64,000 nucleotides of DNA, from positions 1,903,854 through 1,967,853 of the forward strand of contig NZ_LR216287.1 in NCBI RefSeq assembly GCF_900696045.1, given 5' to 3'. This DNA comes from Candidatus Nitrosocosmicus franklandus (GTDB lineage: Archaea; Thermoproteota; Nitrososphaeria; Nitrososphaerales; Nitrososphaeraceae). This document shows positions 10,266-19,535 of this stretch, piece by piece (position 1 is the first letter of the stretch; each line of letters opens with the position of its first letter). A program made the translations under genes and the position numbers. The notes beneath the pieces are model-generated. The model worked only from the letters and a program-made list of their open reading frames with translations, was not told the origin of the DNA and searched no databases.

Positions 10266-11750
10266 TTATTTTGATTTTTTTGATTTTCCCAAAACAGGTT
10301 GAATCAAAATATAAAAATCAGCACGTAAATCCCTAAATCTTATTGTTATAGTTGCAGGAAACATGGCATCCCGAAGTTGAATGAGATCTCTAGATCTATT
10401 ATAACCTACTACAGCAAAAGCATGATTGGCATTTAATTCTTGTTCGCCTTGGACACCAGGAATTGTTACCAGTGTTGTAGTATTTGGGAGGGTTGCAACT
10501 ATGGTTGGTAGTTCATTATGTCTTTGTAATCTTGATCTTAAAACTCGATCTGTTGTTAAAGTGGGTAAGTCAAAATTTCCTACATCTCTTTCTTCTCTCC
10601 AGTCGGGATGATGCCTTATAACAAATTGTAGAGCTGGCCCGACAACATCTTCCATTGCTTTTTCTGGGGTTATGTCATGCCAAAGATTTTGATAAGTTCT
10701 TTGAAATCTCACATCGCCTCTTATTTCTTGAATACCGCCAGTAGTAGGATATTTGCCGTATATGGCTACATATGCCTTTTCAATTATTGAGGGCCATAGA
10801 TTTCCATTTATGGAACTTGCATAATAAAGCTCTCCATTTATTGTATATAGAACAGGAGTAACTGCAACTGCTGGTTTTGTTCTGAATTTCACTGTAAACC
10901 ATTTCTTATTGCGAAATCCAGGTACTGGAGACTTTTTTTTGGCGAAATTGTTTATAGGATCCAGGTCATGAGGTAAAAGTGGAAGTATCTCATCATTTAG
11001 TTGTCCATCTGAATCAAAAAAATGCATTGGACCTGACCTCTTATTTTTTTCTTTATTTTTTGTTTTTCTTATATATTTCTCTACCTTAGTTCCAAAGACA
11101 TCCTCTATTTCAACTTGATAATCACCATCTTTTTCCAAAAAAACAAGGAATTCTTTTTTTGTTTTTCTTATTGGTTGTCCTCCATCATCTTTGAGTATGT
11201 TGCCTTTTTTATCTTTTAAATAATCCCAAGTACGATAATCAAAATCCATGTTTGCACTGGTATTCTGTTTATTGTAGTCTTGTGGATGTGGTCTATATTC
11301 AAATATTTCTCTTGTTCTTATAGTTAAGAAAACGAAATTATTTGCTGGTCTATTTTCTTTTACCATATCTACTATAATTTTTTTAGTCCTTGAAACATGT
11401 GCTGTAGCTACAAGCACAGCAATAAGTGGACATGTGCCTACTGCTCCTTGCTTTACTTCATTTGGATCAGGATTGGGTCTTGTGCCAGAATTAAATAGAC
11501 TGGTTTCAAATAACTGCATCTTAAGTTGATCCCCCAGTCTACCTATATAGTCTGGATCAGGTTCATGACTAAGTGGTAAAACTAGAGGCACCAATAGTAA
11601 ATTAAAGTATTTGTAATATTTTTGCTTTATTATTATGATAAGCTGTTGATATTTTGAGACATTGAAGAATTGAATATTGAACTCCTTATGAATAAGTTTT
11701 ATGATACATTGTAAGATCCCACTTAGGAAGCAGTAAGGGATTCCAACCAA
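10266..11750 (-). CDS. Calpain-like (family C2) cysteine protease
   Basis: Up to 494 aa. The start may be TTG at 11750 or a later codon such as ATG 11519 (Met78); the first 60 residues look unlike the rest. The calpain signature is clear: QGAVGTCPLIA (Gln101, Cys107) corresponds to the oxyanion Gln and nucleophile Cys of QGxxGDCWLLA. LWPSIIEKAYVAIYGKYP matches the calpain segment before the His, and NHAFAVVGY (His443) plus LIQLRDAMFP match the His and the HAYxV...LIRxRNPWG region. The usual catalytic Asn is Asp461 and the Trp after Cys is Pro108, so activity needs testing. A charged insert lies between Cys and His. Calpain-like proteases are uncommon in archaea. No signal peptide is evident, so it is probably cytoplasmic. 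Confidence 0.8.
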   Translation of the reverse strand: MVGIPYCFLSGILQCIIKLIHKEFNIQFFNVSKYQQLIIIIKQKYYKYFNLLLVPLVLPLSHEPDPDYIGRLGDQLKMQLFETSLFNSGTRPNPDPNEVKQGAVGTCPLIAVLVATAHVSRTKKIIVDMVKENRPANNFVFLTIRTREIFEYRPHPQDYNKQNTSANMDFDYRTWDYLKDKKGNILKDDGGQPIRKTKKEFLVFLEKDGDYQVEIEDVFGTKVEKYIRKTKNKEKNKRSGPMHFFDSDGQLNDEILPLLPHDLDPINNFAKKKSPVPGFRNKKWFTVKFRTKPAVAVTPVLYTINGELYYASSINGNLWPSIIEKAYVAIYGKYPTTGGIQEIRGDVRFQRTYQNLWHDITPEKAMEDVVGPALQFVIRHHPDWREERDVGNFDLPTLTTDRVLRSRLQRHNELPTIVATLPNTTTLVTIPGVQGEQELNANHAFAVVGYNRSRDLIQLRDAMFPATITIRFRDLRADFYILIQPVLGKSKKSK

Positions 11751-12495
11751 ATAAGATTGTAAATTCGATAAAAGATCCAGAAGATATAATCGACTGTGTA
11801 TAACAATTGTTCATAATTTATGTCACCTGAACACAAAAGATCATTCTCACCACTTCTAAGATTACTCAAAACGATTCGTTCTAGATTACCAACAAAAAAT
11901 CAGATGGCTTGAAAGAAATACTCATAGTTTATTATCTCGTTGATGAATTTTACCATCTTGTGTCCTACATGATATCATCACAACCCTATCAAAAGTGCAA
12001 ATGACGAGGTAAATGTATGCCATAATGACGAAGGAAAGAGAGGATCTAAATTTTGCCATCTCCTCAGTTAAACAATGTATTCCACAGTTAATAACAAGAA
12101 AAGTCTGGACTAACTTTTTTTTACAAAAACTGAGACATGATTCTATTACTAATACTACTATATAGTTACCTTAATTACATTTTCCTCGTTCGTAGATGTG
12201 AAATAAATTTATATTTACATTTTTTAGTCTCATTAGCAGTAATTCCTTATTCTTGAGACAATTACATATGGTTTATATGCATGTTTCACCTCCTTTAATA
12301 TAATAAACCTGAAGGAGGGTTAGTAATAATCTACGATGAAATCCAACATCGCTCAATTCTAACATATCTAATTTAAGAAATTGCTTAATATCGAATCTTA
12401 CCTGTTTTTACTCCGATCCAAGTCCAATGCAAAGAAGCGGAAAATACACGAATTAATTCAATTTATTGTAATTTTTATTGATAAATATTCTTGTT
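11751..12495. other. Intergenic of element A with a small hairpin
   Basis: About 745 bases between the starts of the protease side and the end of the replicase gene. No supportable coding region. It contains an inverted repeat near 12.3 kb (separate entry). No iteron cluster like that of element B was seen. Confidence 0.4.
12289..12318. repeat. Inverted repeat CCTCCTT...AAGGAGG
   Basis: A perfect 7-bp inverted repeat (12289-12295 and 12312-12318) separated by 16 bases. It could be a hairpin or a protein-binding site near the 3' end of the replicase gene. The AAGGAGG half resembles a Shine-Dalgarno sequence but no gene begins just after it. Confidence 0.35.
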
Positions 12496-15129
12496 TTATA
12501 GTTTTCTTATTCCTCGAAAGACTTTACTATAATAAACATAATTTTCAACTCCCTGAAAATACCGACTTAACGAACCGAATTTGTTATATTCTTTTACAAA
12601 TCGACATATGCAAATCTGGTTATTCCCTTGATCTAATAATTTGAATAGATTTGCTCTCCCAATTCCGTATTTTATTAAGCCAATAATTTGAAAATCTAAC
12701 CAGTTTTCATCGATTTTATTGTAATTATTAGACATCTTAAGCTTGAAGAACTGTAATTTATTGTCATCAACAGATAAATTCGTGTAATTTATGCATTTTT
12801 CGTTTGTGGAGCTGAATTGGTCTACATCAACAATAGGATAGTATCCGTTTTTTCTCTTGTCCACCTCAGATTGAAAGTCATCGATAAGGCCATTATTTTT
12901 TAGTTCCATGAGGTATATCTTTTTTATAGCATCTGTGGTTAGCGATTTTCCTTTTATTTTTTTGAAATAATCGGATAATTCGTTTGTATAAACTGCTATC
13001 CTATCTTCGCTTTTATCATCTTTTTGTAATGGCTCTTTCTTGGATAAGTATAATGGTATAAAGATTTCAGTAAGAAAATCTACCTTGTAAGAAGGAATTC
13101 CTGTAATATTATGAATTAGTTTTAAAACTTCTTCTAGGTCTGAAAGCAGTGTAATTGTAAGTATTTCTTTACCATAAACCAGCTTGGGTCTGTTATACGA
13201 ATTCACCTTTGTAATTAGAACAAGCATTGAAAAAATTCTATCGGCTATTCTAACATCGGGACCTTTTTCAGATGGAAGCGATTCAGATAATATAGATTGA
13301 AATGGAATCCATACGTTATTAGAATAGTTTAATAGCAATTCTTCCTTGAGTAATAAAATACATTCTTTTGCAAGATCCAAATCTTCTTTTGAGATGATGA
13401 GTTGTTCCTGAACTAACGCAGGAAGACCCTTCTTTTGGGCGATTAAGATATTGGAATCTTGGTATTTTTGCTTTACCATATTAGGAGATGTGATAAAGAA
13501 TCTACTTTGTATCTCAGGCCACATTGACCAGCTTGAATCATCTTTTGCGCTACAAAATATACATGCAGGCCAACCTCTTGTAACGATATGCTTTACTTCC
13601 AGTCCTTTCGTTTCTGTTTTGTAAACATAAGGATGCTCAATTTCTAAAGTATCATGGGATAAGATAGGTTTTAAAATATTCCAGGTGTCAGAATGTGGAG
13701 GCTCCAAGAATACCAAAATCATATTTGAAAGATCAATTAGAACTTTAGAGTCATCATATAATGCTTTAAGCCGTTCTTTCAAGTCGTTTTTAATATTTTC
13801 ATCCTTTTGTTTTTCAATTTGAGATTTTATTTCTTTGACCCTTTCGATAATTGGTTCGTTGTTCTGATCAACCAGAATACCTTTGTCTCGGATCAATACC
13901 TTTGGAGACATATTACCTATCATCCAGACATTTTGTTTTGGAAATAGTTTAATGACTTCTGATACTGCATAAGTCTTTCCCTCACTTGTTGGCGCCACTA
14001 TGCCGAGGTTGAGAGGATCGGAAGTAAAAGTACTTAAAGATGTATATAATATTAGACGGATTAAAGAATCCTCTCTCTTTACTGTTTTTTGAATAATTCT
14101 TAGAATATACTCTACAAGCATTTTATCTGGAATTTTATCAAATATTCTTTCTTTGTCTACCACTATAGACTCGATCTTTGGATTTTCTTTTTGAAACTCA
14201 TATTTGACTTTAGAGTTATCATTTCCTTTATCCAAAGATGAGTCAATTTTCGTATTTATCCAACCCATAGATTGCTTTACTAGGATAGATGCTTCATTTT
14301 CATCTAATGGGGGTTTACAATGAAGGTCATTCCAAGTCATCGCTCTTTTAAATAATTCATCAAATGTCAACACCTTATTAGACAGACTATACCATGAATC
14401 TATTTTTCGTAATAGATTAAGATGGCGATTGTTACCAGCATATACTAGATAATCGTCTTCATCCATTTCCTGAAGACTAGGTAACGAAGGGTATTTTGTA
14501 TAGTTCCCATTATATTTGAGACAAATATTGTCTAAGGCAGTTTTAAGCAAGGATGTTTTTTTATCATCAAGAATTTGGATGGATTTAGTTCCTTGAATTT
14601 CATAATGAAAACCATTCTTGTGGAGTGATCCAGGTCCGATCAGTAATGTGGAACTATCAGTCTTTACCTCAATTGCAGGTAATTCAGAGTTTATTTCCTT
14701 ATTGATAATACTAATTGTGCTAATTCCACAAATCTTGTGAATTGGTTTTTCTACAATCATGTAAATATGAGCTCTCTCACTCTTAGCATCTTCATGTTGA
14801 ACTACTAGGGTGTGTTGAGACAATTCTTGAATAGACTTGATCTCAGTAAAGGAGGCAACAAACTCTTCCATACCTCCGTTATTGTCAATATCTATACATA
14901 TCAAGTATTTTCCTCTATTCGGTCCTCTCCAAATCCTTCCTGTGAACAATGCAAAGCCATTTTTGAATAAACCTTCGTTTTTCAATTTTTCAAAAATTTC
15001 ATTAGGAATAACCTTATCCTGCCATTCTTTCCAGTTTACTAATGGTCGCTTATTTCTCGAATCCATTGGGATTAAATTAATGCCCATTTGATAGTAGAAG
15101 TAATGCAAATTGTCATAAATTGAAGTCAT
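12496..15129 (-). CDS. PrimPol (archaeo-eukaryotic primase) - P-loop ATPase replication protein of element A
   Basis: About 877 aa from ATG 15129; a TTG at 15144 would overlap the upstream gene, while ATG leaves a 4-bp gap. The N-terminal ~200 residues form a bifunctional primase-polymerase domain: CIDIDNN (Asp80, Asp82), then SERAHIYMIVEKP, then IEVKTD and GPGSLH (His170). An ATPase domain follows with Walker A APTSEGKT (Lys385) and a Walker B-like strand MILVFLEPP. The first 110 residues are clearly related to the replicase at 46.3-49.0 kb (shared FTGRIWRG / CIDIDN pattern), but the ATPase modules differ. Such proteins replicate archaeal plasmids and viruses. It is the last gene of a compact operon with two small upstream genes. 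Confidence 0.85.
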   Translation of the reverse strand: MTSIYDNLHYFYYQMGINLIPMDSRNKRPLVNWKEWQDKVIPNEIFEKLKNEGLFKNGFALFTGRIWRGPNRGKYLICIDIDNNGGMEEFVASFTEIKSIQELSQHTLVVQHEDAKSERAHIYMIVEKPIHKICGISTISIINKEINSELPAIEVKTDSSTLLIGPGSLHKNGFHYEIQGTKSIQILDDKKTSLLKTALDNICLKYNGNYTKYPSLPSLQEMDEDDYLVYAGNNRHLNLLRKIDSWYSLSNKVLTFDELFKRAMTWNDLHCKPPLDENEASILVKQSMGWINTKIDSSLDKGNDNSKVKYEFQKENPKIESIVVDKERIFDKIPDKMLVEYILRIIQKTVKREDSLIRLILYTSLSTFTSDPLNLGIVAPTSEGKTYAVSEVIKLFPKQNVWMIGNMSPKVLIRDKGILVDQNNEPIIERVKEIKSQIEKQKDENIKNDLKERLKALYDDSKVLIDLSNMILVFLEPPHSDTWNILKPILSHDTLEIEHPYVYKTETKGLEVKHIVTRGWPACIFCSAKDDSSWSMWPEIQSRFFITSPNMVKQKYQDSNILIAQKKGLPALVQEQLIISKEDLDLAKECILLLKEELLLNYSNNVWIPFQSILSESLPSEKGPDVRIADRIFSMLVLITKVNSYNRPKLVYGKEILTITLLSDLEEVLKLIHNITGIPSYKVDFLTEIFIPLYLSKKEPLQKDDKSEDRIAVYTNELSDYFKKIKGKSLTTDAIKKIYLMELKNNGLIDDFQSEVDKRKNGYYPIVDVDQFSSTNEKCINYTNLSVDDNKLQFFKLKMSNNYNKIDENWLDFQIIGLIKYGIGRANLFKLLDQGNNQICICRFVKEYNKFGSLSRYFQGVENYVYYSKVFRGIRKL

Positions 15130-15133
15130 ATTA

Positions 15134-15403
15134 TTACTCCCCAATAGGCTCGATTTTATCTATTAGAATTTCTTCAATACTTTGACAATCCATTCCAGTT
15201 TCTTTTTCTAATTCTCTACACATTCTTGCAAGAAATTTAATCTTAAATTCTGTCCAGTCATAATATCCGAATAATATAATTCTTGACAAATGGATACGGA
15301 TTTTTCCATGAACATACTTGTCTACCAAAATGCTTTTTGCTACTTGTTTAACTGCTCGAAAAAGTTTATCTTCATTCTCATAGATATTATCAATCATTCT
15401 CAT
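15134..15403 (-). CDS. Small uncharacterised protein in the replicase operon
   Basis: An 89-aa protein from ATG 15403 (MRMIDNIYENEDK), 4 bp after the stop of the AbrB gene and 4 bp before the replicase start. A longer frame to 15460 overlaps the AbrB gene and is less likely. The sequence is mostly helical and basic in the first half (VAKSILVDKYVHGKIRIHLSRIILFG) and acidic at the end. No family recognised. The position between regulator and PrimPol suggests a replication accessory or copy-control role, by inference only. Confidence 0.6.
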   Translation of the reverse strand: MRMIDNIYENEDKLFRAVKQVAKSILVDKYVHGKIRIHLSRIILFGYYDWTEFKIKFLARMCRELEKETGMDCQSIEEILIDKIEPIGE

Positions 15404-15407
15404 GAAG

Positions 15408-15602
15408 TTACACCGCCTTTTCAATGATGATTCTGTTTGAATCATAACGAACCTTGACAAAATCTCCTTTACCTAAACCTAGTTTTAGGGCATATAATTT
15501 CGGAAGAACAATTGAAAAGGAATGTTCTCCTACCAAGCTCTGAACTTTTCTGTATTGTTCTTTGTTGTCTTCTATACTTTCTACATTTTCTGTAATGTTC
15601 AT
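15408..15602 (-). CDS. SpoVT/AbrB-type DNA-binding regulator
   Basis: A 64-aa protein from ATG 15602. Residues ~18-64 fit the swapped-hairpin AbrB fold: RKVQSLVGEHSFSIVLPK, then ALKLGLGKGDFVKVRYDS and IIIEKAV. Such proteins act as dimeric autoregulators or antitoxin-like repressors. It is the first gene of the minus-strand operon, 39 bp from a divergent gene, and probably controls both directions. It is the counterpart of the small ribbon-helix-helix-like gene in element B. Confidence 0.8.
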   Translation of the reverse strand: MNITENVESIEDNKEQYRKVQSLVGEHSFSIVLPKLYALKLGLGKGDFVKVRYDSNRIIIEKAV

Positions 15603-15641
15603 ATATCCTACAACTTGTAAGAAATATTAAGATACTATTTT
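15603..15641. promoter_or_regulatory. Divergent promoter region between AbrB operon and zinc-ribbon gene
   Basis: Only 39 bases separate two start codons facing away from each other. The A+T-rich core (AATATTAAGATACTA) can serve as TATA elements. Both transcripts would be leaderless or nearly so, and the AbrB protein is the obvious candidate regulator. Confidence 0.45.
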
Positions 15642-16766
15642 ATGCCACCCAATAAGAGAGAAACTATCTTAATATGTCCAGTATGCAAAAGGGCGGGTTT
15701 CTTAAGAAAGAAACATGGTAAGTTTCATCTGCCTCAAAAATCTAAAATTACTAGCTTATATACATTTTTAGATTATTTGTCCAAACTATATTTCAAGAGA
15801 TTTGCTAAATCGATTACAAGTGCAAATCATCAAAAACAAATGAAAAGTTTGAATGTCTATAACTCCTTGGTTGTATGCTATAAAACAAGGATAAATAGGA
15901 TCAAGGAATTTGAATTGAAGGCAATTGAAAGTATAGTATCAAAATATCGTGCTCAAAATTACAATATAATATTCAGTGAAGAACTCTTACGGTCGAACCA
16001 TCTAAAAGAATTGAATGGGGTAAACAATTCTGCAAATGATGGGGATAATACAAAGACTGTTTATATATCTAGAGCAAAGTTATTTCTCCTTTTTAACTCA
16101 ATTATTTTTGTCTCTTTGAGCAAGTATTTGGAAATTCATCGTCTAGGCATAGAGGAGAGATTTGAGAAAGAATTTGTGGAAAGAATAAAGAATTTCTTTT
16201 ATTTTTTCGAATCCGATTTGGATAATAGAAGTAAGATTGACATACTTGGGATGTTGGATCCAAATAATCATCTCAATCGTCCTCAAAGAATAAAAAGATG
16301 TTTAAACTGTAAAACTGAGTATCCCGTAAGTCATAAAAATAAATGCAAATGTGGAAGTAGAATCTATTTCCATAAAATAAAGCACTCTAAGAAACAAGTT
16401 AGAAAAAAGTCATTGGAGGTTACTACAAATTTATTAAATGCTCCGAAAGGTCTCTTGTCATATGTAAGCTATATGAATCTTTTACAAGAGAAATGGTTTG
16501 TTATACCGAAATTCAGAAGAGATTTTCAACAACAATTTGATTCACATGAAAAAGCCATACTCAATGGGTTAAACGTGGAAGGAAATGTCTATTATAGTAT
16601 TGTCCATTATCTCAAATCAAAAAAATCGGAATGTCCTATCAATAATGATTCTGACTTTGTAAACATATCAATCAGATCTTCAGAATATAACAAATTAGTT
16701 GAAGATTTTGTAAAATCTGAAATCTATGACACAAAAAAAATAGTCATGTTATCTATCAAAGATTAA
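15642..16766 (+). CDS. Uncharacterised protein with two zinc-binding Cys clusters
   Basis: A 374-aa protein starting at ATG 15642. The N-terminus has CPVC (ILICPVCKRAGFLRKK) and the middle a second cluster, CLNC...CKCG (about residues 223-243), both consistent with zinc ribbons. The rest is basic and mainly helical. No catalytic motif recognised. It is divergent from the AbrB-replicase operon and followed 17 bp later by a small gene in the same direction. The corresponding slot in element B holds an unrelated winged-helix-like protein. A DNA-binding role for the element is likely but not shown. Confidence 0.7.
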   Translation: MPPNKRETILICPVCKRAGFLRKKHGKFHLPQKSKITSLYTFLDYLSKLYFKRFAKSITSANHQKQMKSLNVYNSLVVCYKTRINRIKEFELKAIESIVSKYRAQNYNIIFSEELLRSNHLKELNGVNNSANDGDNTKTVYISRAKLFLLFNSIIFVSLSKYLEIHRLGIEERFEKEFVERIKNFFYFFESDLDNRSKIDILGMLDPNNHLNRPQRIKRCLNCKTEYPVSHKNKCKCGSRIYFHKIKHSKKQVRKKSLEVTTNLLNAPKGLLSYVSYMNLLQEKWFVIPKFRRDFQQQFDSHEKAILNGLNVEGNVYYSIVHYLKSKKSECPINNDSDFVNISIRSSEYNKLVEDFVKSEIYDTKKIVMLSIKD

Positions 16767-16783
16767 TTGATAAGTTGAGAAAA

Positions 16784-17131
16784 ATGAATTTTCCAGAAAG
16801 AGTTTTGGATGAAAAATTTTCAAAGGATTGTTATGAATTTGATAAAAAATATTTTTTGGAGCAAAAATTAAAATCCTATAAATTACTAACGAGTCTATTG
16901 TATAAGAAACTCTTAGAATGTGATGGAGATCCAATCAGAATGTCTGAATGTTTTATTTCCACTTTTACCGCATATCTCCAAACTTTAATAGATGGAAAAA
17001 TGGTTTCAAAGGATGAAAGAGATACTATATTGGAGGTTTCAAGAGTTTTAGATTCAATAAACCAACGTCCGATGACCCCGCAATTATCTTCACTTATACT
17101 TGGAATTATGACCGACTTCTTCGGACGATAG
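16784..17131 (+). CDS. Small uncharacterised protein downstream of the zinc-ribbon gene
   Basis: A 115-aa protein from ATG 16784 (MNFPERVLDEKF); TTG 16775 is an alternative. Helical and charged throughout, with no recognised motif. It is probably co-transcribed with the preceding zinc-ribbon gene. It lies between that gene and the convergent integrase. Confidence 0.55.
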   Translation: MNFPERVLDEKFSKDCYEFDKKYFLEQKLKSYKLLTSLLYKKLLECDGDPIRMSECFISTFTAYLQTLIDGKMVSKDERDTILEVSRVLDSINQRPMTPQLSSLILGIMTDFFGR

Positions 17132-17513
17132 CATGAAAATGTAAAGAAACTAGAAGATGAATGATTTCTGATGGATATTGCCAAACAATAATGGGTACAT
17201 CTCTTGTTCCTTATTGCGATACATTAATCCTATTTCTTGTTTTAACTATGCTTAATTGTGGTAATAGCAAAAACGGAATCTCTAATCCTTGTTAAATTAA
17301 TCATTTGAAAAAAAAGTTTTCTGTATTTAGAATACTATCCACTTATCATTCCAGCCCGTGAGATCTCCTATCATAAATTGTGGCGATAAAATGAGTTTCA
17401 ACAATCACCAAGCCACTCCACTGGGTAGGATTTAAACTTAAACCGACAATGATGACATCTCTCGTTTTGGAGCTTGTTTCTTGATCTAACTTCCAACTGA
17501 TCATGTGAAAATT
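17132..17513. other. Intergenic between convergent element-A genes
   Basis: About 380 bases at the meeting point of a plus-strand gene and the integrase 3' end. No supportable gene or RNA; a mildly G+C-richer patch near 17.34-17.43 kb has no recognisable structure. Confidence 0.35.
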
Positions 17514-18758
17514 CTAATTCTTTAACTTTTGAATTTCATTCATTAATATCATTACTTGATCTGATAACGCCTTAATAGCATCATCCCTCTCTTGAAGTTT
17601 TGAACTAACAAGATGTTCATTATTTTCATTTTTCTCTCTTAGTTCTTTGATCTCTTTTTCAAGTATTGTATTATCTTCTTGGTTTACAGTTAGAAGGGGA
17701 ATTGCCTTTTGGTATTCTGCGAGGATATCTTCTTCTTTAGGACGTAAGTAATGCAAAACTATTCCTGTATCATGTGACATGAGCATTGATACGATGAGTT
17801 CTCTCATAACCTTTTGACATTCTGTTTCAAAAAACTTCCTAAAGCCATGCACACTCTTGACATCGTATTTTCTATAATTGAATTCCCCTTCTTTTGGGAT
17901 TCTTTTCTCTCTTAGTCCTTGAATCTTCCACGCATCGTTTATCAATACTCTGATTCCATTGGCACTAAGTCTTTTTGGATGCTTTGCAAGTCCTAGATAG
18001 TTTCCATATCTTTGACTTTTTATTTGCCAAAGGTTACGTATAATACAAGAATCAGGTCCTATTTTTTCACCAAATGATGCTCGAAAGTCCATCCATTCCT
18101 TCACAGATTGATACGCTTCGGGTGTGACATACGAAAAATAGTAATTCTTTGTCTTTGTGTTAAAAACCTTTAATTTTGCGGCTATTAATCGATCATTCTC
18201 ATATATCGGAGTGAAGTCACTCCATTTAATATAATTCCATGAACTAACTCTGATTCCAGAAGAAATCATTACTAGCACAATTGGTTTAACCCTACGATCG
18301 GGAAATTGAATTAATTTTTTGATTTCGTCCATAGTAGGCGGCCGATCGTTTGAATACCTAATTCCTTTCTTAATCCCTTTAGATATTAGCTTCCAGTTCA
18401 GGGAAATTCCATTCATTTCACAAAATCTTTTGATGGGTTTAAAATAGTTCTTTATCGTTTCTGTGGATATTTCTCCTTTTTCTACCCTTTTATTCTGTAA
18501 TGTGAAAAACTTGAATAATTCATTTTCAAGCCAAGATGTGCCATCTTTCCTTTCTTTTATCCTATTAAAAAAAACGTTGCAATTCTCTTCAATTGATTTG
18601 GATCTTATGTTCATGAAATCCAGAAATACTTGCAATCTTTTTGGATACTGGCGTTTTGATTCTTTAGAGTTTAAAGCATACATGAATTTTTCATAAGGAG
18701 AGAATTCTAGAGGGCTTTTTTGGATTTCCAAATCTTCGAAAGAGGTAAAGGATGCCAT
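17514..18758 (-). CDS. Tyrosine recombinase (integrase) of element A
   Basis: A 414-aa protein. The catalytic set is visible: SSGIRVSSW (Arg170), HGFRKFF (His304, Arg307), MSHDTG (His329) and HYLRP (Tyr337). A C-terminal coiled coil (about 355-414, LEKEIKELREKNE...) could mediate multimerisation. The start (ATG 18758) lies 42 bp from the start of the att-like repeat at 18800-18831, the usual place for the integrase of a tRNA-targeted archaeal element. The gene is uninterrupted, so the integrase is not split by attachment as in SSV-type fuselloviruses. The family resembles archaeal plasmid/virus integrases. Confidence 0.9.
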   Translation of the reverse strand: MASFTSFEDLEIQKSPLEFSPYEKFMYALNSKESKRQYPKRLQVFLDFMNIRSKSIEENCNVFFNRIKERKDGTSWLENELFKFFTLQNKRVEKGEISTETIKNYFKPIKRFCEMNGISLNWKLISKGIKKGIRYSNDRPPTMDEIKKLIQFPDRRVKPIVLVMISSGIRVSSWNYIKWSDFTPIYENDRLIAAKLKVFNTKTKNYYFSYVTPEAYQSVKEWMDFRASFGEKIGPDSCIIRNLWQIKSQRYGNYLGLAKHPKRLSANGIRVLINDAWKIQGLREKRIPKEGEFNYRKYDVKSVHGFRKFFETECQKVMRELIVSMLMSHDTGIVLHYLRPKEEDILAEYQKAIPLLTVNQEDNTILEKEIKELREKNENNEHLVSSKLQERDDAIKALSDQVMILMNEIQKLKN

Positions 18759-18799
18759 TATTTTTGATGACTATATTAATAAACTGGGTCTTAAAAAAG

Positions 18800-18831
18800 G
18801 AAGAGATATCAAACGGGCCCGGTGGGCTTCG
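18800..18831 (-). repeat. Right att-like repeat of element A (tRNA-Arg 3'-end copy)
   Basis: Begins GAAGAGATATCAAACGG, matching the left copy at 4692. Its core from 18814 to 18831 (CGGGCCCGGTGGGCTTCG) is identical to 51725-51742, the 3' end of the tRNA-Arg on the minus strand. No 5' half of a tRNA follows, so this is a 3'-end copy, not a gene. Confidence 0.7.
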
Positions 18832-18897
18832 GATCCATGAGGTAAATGGGAACTGTTACTTTATTAATATTTAGGTTATCTGATAAATAGATTAGAT

Positions 18898-19380
18898 ATG
18901 ATATCATATGTACAAAAAGTTCTTAAATTTATCATTTCAATAATTATTTGTCAATCCGCAGGTATATTTGGTTCATTATTTACTTTTGACTCTATCTCTG
19001 ATTGGTATGTGACACTGGAAAAACCTGCATTTGCTCCACCTAATTGGATATTTGGTCCTGTTTGGATTACCTTGTATTTTCTTATGGGTCTATCTTTGTA
19101 CATAGTCTGGAAAGATGAGTTAAAATCAAAGACTAGAAACGCCTTTTTTGTAGTATTTGGAATTCAATTAATTCTGAATGCTTTGTGGTCATTCTTGTTT
19201 TTTGGATTAAGATCACCATTCTTAGGATTATTAGATATCATACTACTTGATATTATGGTAATAGTTACTATAATTTATGCAAACTCAATTTCTAAACTTG
19301 CTATGATACTTTTAATTCCATATTTAATCTGGATAGTTTTCGCTTCTTTTCTAAACTATGTGATCTTCTTGGTTAATTAG
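18898..19380 (+). CDS. tspO: TspO/MBR family membrane protein
   Basis: A 160-aa protein with five hydrophobic segments. The family pattern is clear: WYVTLEKPAFAPPNW, FGPVWITLYFLMG and NALWSFLFFG. TspO proteins bind tetrapyrroles and other hydrophobic ligands in the membrane; the role in this archaeon is unknown. It starts with ATG 18898, 67 bp past the right att repeat of element A, and it is followed by another tRNA-3'-end-like fragment at 19.43 kb. It may therefore be host DNA or a passenger caught between integration scars. Confidence 0.9.
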   Translation: MISYVQKVLKFIISIIICQSAGIFGSLFTFDSISDWYVTLEKPAFAPPNWIFGPVWITLYFLMGLSLYIVWKDELKSKTRNAFFVVFGIQLILNALWSFLFFGLRSPFLGLLDIILLDIMVIVTIIYANSISKLAMILLIPYLIWIVFASFLNYVIFLVN

Positions 19381-19428
19381 TCCCTTAATTTTTTAATGTG
19401 TTAATTTGAAGAGGATGAAAGTATACAA

Positions 19429-19446
19429 ATCAAACGGGACCGGTGG
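19429..19446 (-). repeat. Degenerate tRNA-Arg 3'-end / att fragment
   Basis: ATCAAACGGGACCGGTGG differs by one base from the central part of the 18.8 kb repeat (ATCAAACGGGCCCGGTGG). It has the same orientation and no tRNA body around it. Confidence 0.5.
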
Positions 19447-19535
19447 TTTCCGCTGCATTTTCACCACTAAAAAAGAACTCGTTTACTATGCAAACGGATC
19501 AAATAAACATTTGCAATCCTTTGAAGAAATGTAAC

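Noticed and set aside
12381-12644. 87-codon plus frame
   Set aside because: Overlaps the replicase 3' end antisense and lacks coding character.
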